In this document: in pieces, positions 5,974-9,365 of the stretch
How positions within the stretch are numbered: position 1 is the first letter of the stretch
Layout: each line of letters begins with the position of its first letter
NCBI RefSeq assembly: GCF_006716885.1
Contig: NZ_VFPU01000005.1
Location: 1-9,365, forward strand
Direction: 5' to 3'
DNA length: 9,365 nt
Origin: Ornithinimicrobium humiphilum
GTDB lineage: Bacteria; Actinomycetota; Actinomycetes; Actinomycetales; Dermatophilaceae
Made by a program: the position numbers and the translations under genes
Notes under the pieces: model-generated
Databases searched by the model: none
The model's input: only the letters and a program-made list of their open reading frames with translations
Told to the model about the DNA's origin: nothing

Positions 5974-6600
5974 TCAGTCCTGCTCGGGACGCCGCCCGAC
6001 CGCCAGGAACACCGGGTAGGTCGTGCCCTCCTTGACCACCGTGGTGCAGTCCGAGACCACGACGTGCTCCAGCCCGGCCTGCTCGAGGGTGCCCGCCAGC
6101 TCGCCGCGGTCGAAGCCGTGGTGGCCGTCGAAGTCGTGCCGGTGCGCGTGGAACGAGCCGTCCTCGGCGTCGAGGTCGGCGATGCACAGCACGCCGCCCG
6201 GGTCGAGCATCCCGACCAGGCCCTCGAGCACCGTGTCCAGGGCGCGCACGTGGTGCATCACGAGGGCGCAGACGATCAGGTCGAAGCGGCCCGGAGGCGC
6301 CGTCTGCAGCTCCAGGTCGAGGTCCCAGACACGGGCGTCCGCGGGCAGCCCGCCGTCGACCACCTTGCGCTGCAGCACGGCGCGCATCCCCGGGGAGCTG
6401 TCGGCCAGCGTCACCGGTCCGACGTGCGGGAGCAGCGCCTGCGTGACCAGCCCCGTGCCGGCGCCGTAGTCCAGCACCCGGGCCTGCGGCCGCACCGGCA
6501 CGTTGGCGAGGACCGCCAGGGCGATCTCCCGCGCCCGCGCCACCTTCTCGGGGTCGTCGTCCCACGACTCGGCCACCTGGTCGAAGTGCTCGTTGCCCAT
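5974..6600 (-). CDS. Class I SAM-dependent methyltransferase, 208 aa
   Basis: This is a predicted cytoplasmic enzyme transferring a methyl group from S-adenosylmethionine to an unknown acceptor. It has the Rossmann-like class I order: motif I VLDYGAGTGLVTQ (residues 42-54, glycine-rich SAM loop), the acidic end of strand 2 at VTLADSSPGM (63-72), motif II DLDLEL (93-98), motif IV FDLIVCALVMHHV (106-118) and motif V/VI LDPGGVLCIADLDAEDGSFHAH (132-153). The last resembles the UbiE/Methyltransf_11-12 group. ATG 6600 is chosen because it opens the typical N-terminus (MGNEHFDQVAESWDDDP, as in related proteins) and has GAGG eight bases upstream. The frame stays open further upstream but would overlap the divergent gene. 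Length is normal for a single-domain methyltransferase. It is divergent, 60 nt apart, from the winged-helix gene; a shared regulatory region is likely but a functional link is not shown. Confidence 0.88.
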   Translation of the reverse strand: MGNEHFDQVAESWDDDPEKVARAREIALAVLANVPVRPQARVLDYGAGTGLVTQALLPHVGPVTLADSSPGMRAVLQRKVVDGGLPADARVWDLDLELQTAPPGRFDLIVCALVMHHVRALDTVLEGLVGMLDPGGVLCIADLDAEDGSFHAHRHDFDGHHGFDRGELAGTLEQAGLEHVVVSDCTTVVKEGTTYPVFLAVGRRPEQD

Positions 6601-6660
6601 GCCGTCAGCCTCGCACGTCGGCCGTGGGCCGGTGTCGGCGGTCGGTGCCATGCTGGCGCG

Positions 6661-7860
6661 ATGCGATCCCTCCCCGACGACGAGCGCCGGGCTCGACTGG
6701 CGCGCCGCCACGCGCTGCACCCCGACCACCGGGTGGACGGGCCGGTCGCCGCGACCCGCGCGCTGACGGTGCTGCACGCGACCGAGCAGGCGACGCCCTA
6801 CCTCTCGGTGCACGCGCGGACGACCTCGACTCCCCTCGGCGACGTCGACGCAGCCCTCTTCCAGGAGCGCTCGCTGGTCAAGCATCCGGCGATGCGGCGC
6901 ACCATCTTCGCCTTCCCGCGCGACCTGCTGCCCGCGGCGCTGGGGAGCGCGTCGGCCCGGGTGGCCGCCGAGGAGGGGCGCCGCCTCGTCCGTGACGCCG
7001 AGCACCACGGCATCGCCGACGACGGCGCCGTCTGGCTCGAGGCGGCCGCGCGAGCGGTCCTGGACAGGCTCGCCGGCTCACCGCCGCTCACGGCACGCCA
7101 GCTGCGGGAGGAGCTGCCCGAGCTCGCCGGGACGACGACGACCGGCAACCTCGACAAGCGCTGGGGTCGCACCGCCCCGGTGGCCCCCCGCGTGCTCACG
7201 ATGCTCTGGGCCGAGGGGCGGATCACGCGCGGGCCCAACGCCGGCTCCTGGCGGGTGTCCCGCCCCACCTGGACCCTGATGACCGACTGGCTCGGCGCCC
7301 CGCTCGACCCGACCTCCACCGAGGAGGGCTACGCGGAGCTGGTGCGGCGCTGGCTGGGCAGCTTCGGCCCCGGCACCGAGGACGACCTCGTCTGGTGGCT
7401 GGGCTCGACGAAGACGGCGGTGCGCGCCGCGCTCGCCGACGTCGGGGCCGTCCGGGTGGCTCTCGACGGTGGGGCGCACGGGTGGGTGCTGCCCGGCGAC
7501 GACGAGGAGGAGGGGCCGGTCGGGCCGTGGGCGGCGCTGCTGCCGACCCTCGACGCCACGACGATGGGCTGGCGCGGACGCGACTTCTACCTCGACCCGC
7601 GCGACGTGCCCTACCTGTTCGACACCAACGGCAACGCCGGCAACACCGCCTGGTGGGACGGACGGATCGCCGGCGCCTGGGCGCAGGACCCCGACGGCAC
7701 GGTGCGCGTGGTGCTCTTGCCCGGCGGGGAGGAGCGTGTCCCGCCCGAGGGCCGGGAGGCGTTGGACCGGGAGGCGGCGCGGCTGTCGGCCTGGCTCGAC
7801 GGTGAGGTCGTCACCAACGTCTACGCGTCGCGGCTCATGAGGGGCGAGCGGCTGCCCTGA
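6661..7860 (+). CDS. Winged helix DNA-binding domain-containing protein (HTH_42/DUF1006), 399 aa
   Basis: This is a member of the HTH_42 superfamily of tandem winged-helix proteins, which includes the DNA glycosylases AlkZ and YcaQ (AlkX). It probably contacts DNA in the cytoplasm; activity on damaged DNA is unproven for this branch. Recognisable parts are LTVLHATEQATPYLSVHAR (35-53), the region that in AlkZ-type glycosylases carries a Q-x-Q/D catalytic pair; ALFQERSLVKHPAMRRTIFAFPRDLLPA (65-92); a central helix-turn-helix around LTARQLREELPEL (143-155); LWAEGRITRGPNAGSWRVS (182-200); and YLFDTNGNAGNTAWWDGRIAGAW (318-340) near the C-terminus. Here HATEQ (39-43) replaces the Gln pair. Length near 400 is normal and the frame is intact. 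ATG 6661 is selected because it follows CATGCT plus six bases, a weak leaderless -10, and gives the expected N-terminus. The frame remains open far upstream without homology. Confidence 0.85.
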   Translation: MRSLPDDERRARLARRHALHPDHRVDGPVAATRALTVLHATEQATPYLSVHARTTSTPLGDVDAALFQERSLVKHPAMRRTIFAFPRDLLPAALGSASARVAAEEGRRLVRDAEHHGIADDGAVWLEAAARAVLDRLAGSPPLTARQLREELPELAGTTTTGNLDKRWGRTAPVAPRVLTMLWAEGRITRGPNAGSWRVSRPTWTLMTDWLGAPLDPTSTEEGYAELVRRWLGSFGPGTEDDLVWWLGSTKTAVRAALADVGAVRVALDGGAHGWVLPGDDEEEGPVGPWAALLPTLDATTMGWRGRDFYLDPRDVPYLFDTNGNAGNTAWWDGRIAGAWAQDPDGTVRVVLLPGGEERVPPEGREALDREAARLSAWLDGEVVTNVYASRLMRGERLP

Positions 7861-7861
7861 C

Positions 7862-7888
7862 CCCGGTGGCGGTAGGCCCCGAGCCGGG
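7862..7888. terminator. Possible terminator between convergent genes
   Basis: The 35-nt gap between the winged-helix stop (7860) and the MOSC stop (7896) contains CCCGG (7862-7866), which can pair with CCGGG (7884-7888). An alternative small hairpin is CCCG/CGGG at 7878-7888. A further GGTGG-tcg-CCACC hairpin (7902-7914) lies inside the end of the MOSC gene. All are short and lack T-runs; position is the main argument. Confidence 0.3.
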
Positions 7889-7895
7889 CGTTCCG

Positions 7896-8588
7896 TCAGG
7901 AGGTGGTCGCCACCACGGGGTCACCGACGGCGACCGTCCCCGGCACGACCACGTCGGCGTAGACCGCCAGGCACAGGTCGCGCTCGGCCCCGAGGGGGGT
8001 CAGCAGCCGGTCCCTGGGCTCGACGCCGTCCTGGGCGACGTCCACGGTGCGGCAGCGTGGCACCCGCTCCACCACGCGCAGCGTCGCGCCGCCGACGGTG
8101 ACCTCGCGGCCGACCCACGACTCCTCCTCGAACGGCTCGCTCGTCTCCACCACGAGGTTGACCCGCAGCCGGCGCGGGTCGGCGTCGACGCCCCACTGCT
8201 GCCGGCACCACTCCAGGCTCGCGGTGCCGACGAGCGAGACGGCGCCCCCGTCCTGGTGCGGCACGTCGACCTCGGGCCGCACCGCCAACCCGGTCCCGGT
8301 ATGCCGTGACAGCTCGGCGTCCAGCTCCGGGTCGTCGACCGCCCACCAGCCGCCGCCCGCACCGGTGACCGCGACGCCGTCGGCCGTGGTGGCCGCGGCA
8401 TACGCCAGCACCTCGTCGCGCCGACGGAAGCGCCGGGAGTCCTTGGCCGAGGCGAGGCGGCCGTCGGTGTCGACGACGGCATACCAGCGGTCGCCCACCA
8501 GCCCTCGCGCGTCGACCTCGACGCGCTCCAGCGCCTCGCCGCCCATGGCCTTCACCGGATAGCGCCGGATCGTCACGACCTCGCTCAT
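7896..8588 (-). CDS. MOSC domain-containing protein with N-terminal beta-barrel, 230 aa
   Basis: This is a predicted molybdenum-cofactor sulfurase C-terminal (MOSC) domain protein. Such proteins bind or carry sulfur for molybdoenzymes, or (YiiM and mARC relatives) reduce N-hydroxylated compounds. The N-terminal MOSC_N segment is VVTIRRYPVKAMGGE (4-18), then VDARGLVGDRWYAVVDTDGR (25-44) with the conserved G-D-R-W/F. The MOSC core includes RRLRVNLVVE (139-148), the 'R.R.N' strand, and VERVPRCRTVDV (173-184), where Cys179 is the conserved sulfur-carrying cysteine after an arginine. PLGAERDLCLAVYADVVVPGTVAVGDPV (198-225) closes the barrel. Length is typical for short stand-alone members. ATG 8588 has no Shine-Dalgarno but follows TAGCCT plus six bases, a leaderless -10 pattern. 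The gene diverges from the glycerate kinase across a 126-nt gap holding a long palindrome. No molybdoenzyme gene is in the window. Confidence 0.9.
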   Translation of the reverse strand: MSEVVTIRRYPVKAMGGEALERVEVDARGLVGDRWYAVVDTDGRLASAKDSRRFRRRDEVLAYAAATTADGVAVTGAGGGWWAVDDPELDAELSRHTGTGLAVRPEVDVPHQDGGAVSLVGTASLEWCRQQWGVDADPRRLRVNLVVETSEPFEEESWVGREVTVGGATLRVVERVPRCRTVDVAQDGVEPRDRLLTPLGAERDLCLAVYADVVVPGTVAVGDPVVATTS

Positions 8589-8594
8589 GCGGCG

Positions 8595-8600
8595 AGGCTA
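8595..8600 (-). promoter_or_regulatory. Putative leaderless -10 hexamer of the MOSC gene
   Basis: On the minus strand TAGCCT is followed by six bases and ATG at 8588, matching TANNNT-N6-ATG. No ribosome-binding site is visible, which agrees with a leaderless transcript. The -35 region (about 8618-8624) is a poor match. Confidence 0.45.
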
Positions 8601-8624
8601 CCGGCATTGCTCCGACTCACCCCA

Positions 8625-8672
8625 CGTCGTTGTCCTGCTGGACCGATGCATCGGTCCAGCAGGACAACAACG
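8625..8672. promoter_or_regulatory. 48-bp near-perfect palindrome between divergent genes, candidate operator
   Basis: Bases 8629-8668 form an uninterrupted 40-bp palindrome centred on ATGCAT (8646-8651). Pairing continues to 8625/8672 with one mismatch (8628/8669). Each arm holds its own smaller inverted repeat GTCC-N4-GGAC (8632-8643, 8654-8665), so two dyads lie 22 bp apart centre to centre, about two helical turns. The overall centre (8648.5) is near -60 from MOSC ATG 8588 and -66 from the glycerate kinase ATG 8715. This suits a double operator controlling both divergent promoters. A cruciform or structured element unrelated to regulation is the alternative. Confidence 0.6.
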
Positions 8673-8702
8673 CGTCGGAAGTGGAGACCGGGTTCCCGCG
8701 TC

Positions 8703-8708
8703 TAGGGT
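8703..8708 (+). promoter_or_regulatory. Putative leaderless -10 hexamer of the glycerate kinase gene
   Basis: TAGGGT is followed by exactly six bases and ATG 8715, so transcription would begin at or next to the start codon. No separate Shine-Dalgarno is present. The hexamer lies 31 bp from the right edge of the large palindrome. Confidence 0.45.
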
Positions 8709-8714
8709 CGGGCC

Positions 8715-9365
8715 ATGGCTTCCGAGCAGCTCACCGTCGTCGTCGCGCCCGACTCGTTCAAGGGAAGCCTGCCGGCCGACGAGGCGGCCGCGGCCATGGC
8801 CCGCGGGGCCCGCGCGGTCCTCGGCCCCGGCGCCACGGTGCTCGAGCGGCCGCTCGCCGACGGTGGCGAGGGCACGCTCGACGTGCTGCTCGCGGTCTGG
8901 GGGACGGAGCCGGTCGAGGTGGGCACGGTCGACGCGATCGGCCGCCCGCGCACCGGGCGATACGGGATCTCGCCGGACGGCCGCACCGCCCTGATCGAGG
9001 CCGCCGAGGGCAACGGGCTGCCGCACGTCTCGGACGTGCCGCTCCAGCCGCTCCGGGCCGACTCGCACGGCGTCGGTCTCATCGCCCGAGCGCTGCTCGA
9101 CCGCCCGGAGTCGACGGACCTGCAGGAGGTCCTGCTCTGCGTCGGGGGCTCGGCCAGCACCGACGGCGGCACCGGGCTGCTCACCGGCCTCGGCGCCCGC
9201 TTCCTCGACGCGGACGGTCAGCCGGTGGAGCCGGGCGGGCAGGGCCTGGGCGCGATCCACGCGATCGACCAGGACGCCCTCCACCCCCGCGCCCGCCAGG
9301 TGGACTGGCGGATCGCGGTCGACGTCGACAACCCGGCCTGCGGACCCCGCGGTGCCGCCGCCGTA
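8715..9365 (+). CDS. Glycerate kinase, type II (GlxK/GarK family), 5' part only
   Basis: The first 217 codons are present and the frame runs off the window end. Full-length relatives have about 370-380 residues, so roughly 60% is seen. The enzyme phosphorylates D-glycerate with ATP, giving 2- or 3-phosphoglycerate, the step that returns glycerate from glyoxylate, serine or glucarate breakdown to central metabolism. Diagnostic segments are VVVAPDSFKGSLPADEAA (8-25), the family's N-terminal signature; RPLADGGEGTLDVL (45-58); GRPRTGRYGI (76-85); IEAAEGNGL (94-102); CVGGSASTDGGTGLL (142-156), the glycine-rich conserved loop; and DVDNPACGPRGAAAV (203-217). ATG 8715 gives a compact start (MASEQLTVVVAPDS) and follows a TAGGGT-N6 leaderless promoter pattern. 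The large palindrome upstream may be its operator. In Escherichia coli glycerate kinase genes answer to the activator CdaR; no regulator gene is visible here. Confidence 0.93.
   Translation, partial: MASEQLTVVVAPDSFKGSLPADEAAAAMARGARAVLGPGATVLERPLADGGEGTLDVLLAVWGTEPVEVGTVDAIGRPRTGRYGISPDGRTALIEAAEGNGLPHVSDVPLQPLRADSHGVGLIARALLDRPESTDLQEVLLCVGGSASTDGGTGLLTGLGARFLDADGQPVEPGGQGLGAIHAIDQDALHPRARQVDWRIAVDVDNPACGPRGAAAV

Noticed and set aside
6619..6631. Inverted repeat CGGCC-GTG-GGCCG midway between the divergent methyltransferase and winged-helix genes
   Set aside because: The location is attractive for an operator, but five-base G/C-only arms are expected often in DNA of this composition.
5878..6660. 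Upstream extension of the winged-helix frame, which stays open back to 5878
   Set aside because: The extension is antisense to the methyltransferase, has no family similarity, and the usual N-terminus begins at ATG 6661.
8598..9284. A 228-codon minus-strand open frame opposite the glycerate kinase
   Set aside because: Arg/Gly/Ala-rich with no motif, and it runs through the palindrome; the plus-strand glycerate kinase signatures are unambiguous.

Overview
The window is about 9.4 kb of very GC-rich DNA from a high-GC Gram-positive bacterium. The evidence is G/C-ending codons throughout, GTG starts, several start codons placed just behind a -10 hexamer (the leaderless arrangement common in actinobacteria), and actinobacterial versions of nearly every family. 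The genus cannot be fixed from the sequence; a member of the Intrasporangiaceae/Ornithinimicrobiaceae group of Micrococcales is my guess. There is no tRNA, rRNA, CRISPR array, insertion sequence or phage gene. It reads as a chromosomal segment of small transcription units.

Layout. (1) 1-1825, plus strand: the end of a RimJ/RimL-type GNAT acetyltransferase cut by the window edge, a second complete GNAT acetyltransferase, and an LLM-class flavin-dependent oxidoreductase. (2) 1826-4200, plus strand: a 167-nt regulatory region, then a two-gene unit of a secreted LVIVD-repeat beta-propeller protein and, 3 nt later, a lipoprotein with a histidine-rich segment. (3) 4220-5888, minus strand: a TPR/class III nucleotidyl cyclase gene, convergent with the lipoprotein gene, broken by a frameshift and apparent internal deletion exactly at a 27-nt inverted repeat. 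(4) 5974-6600, minus strand: a class I SAM-dependent methyltransferase, divergent from (5) 6661-7860, plus strand, a winged-helix DNA-binding (HTH_42) protein. (6) 7896-8588, minus strand: a MOSC-domain protein, divergent from (7) 8715 to the window end, plus strand, a type II glycerate kinase cut by the right edge. Between these last two lies a 48-bp near-perfect palindrome almost midway between the start codons.

Most genes look like independent housekeeping or accessory functions (acetylation, flavin redox, methylation, molybdenum-sulfur chemistry, glycerate phosphorylation). The clearest functional pairing is the propeller plus His-rich lipoprotein, which together suggest a cell-surface, possibly metal-related module of unknown purpose. 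The most striking non-coding signals are the palindrome before the glycerate kinase and the inverted repeat at the cyclase break. No gene-free stretch exceeds 300 bases; the longest, 1826-1992, is described as a regulatory region.
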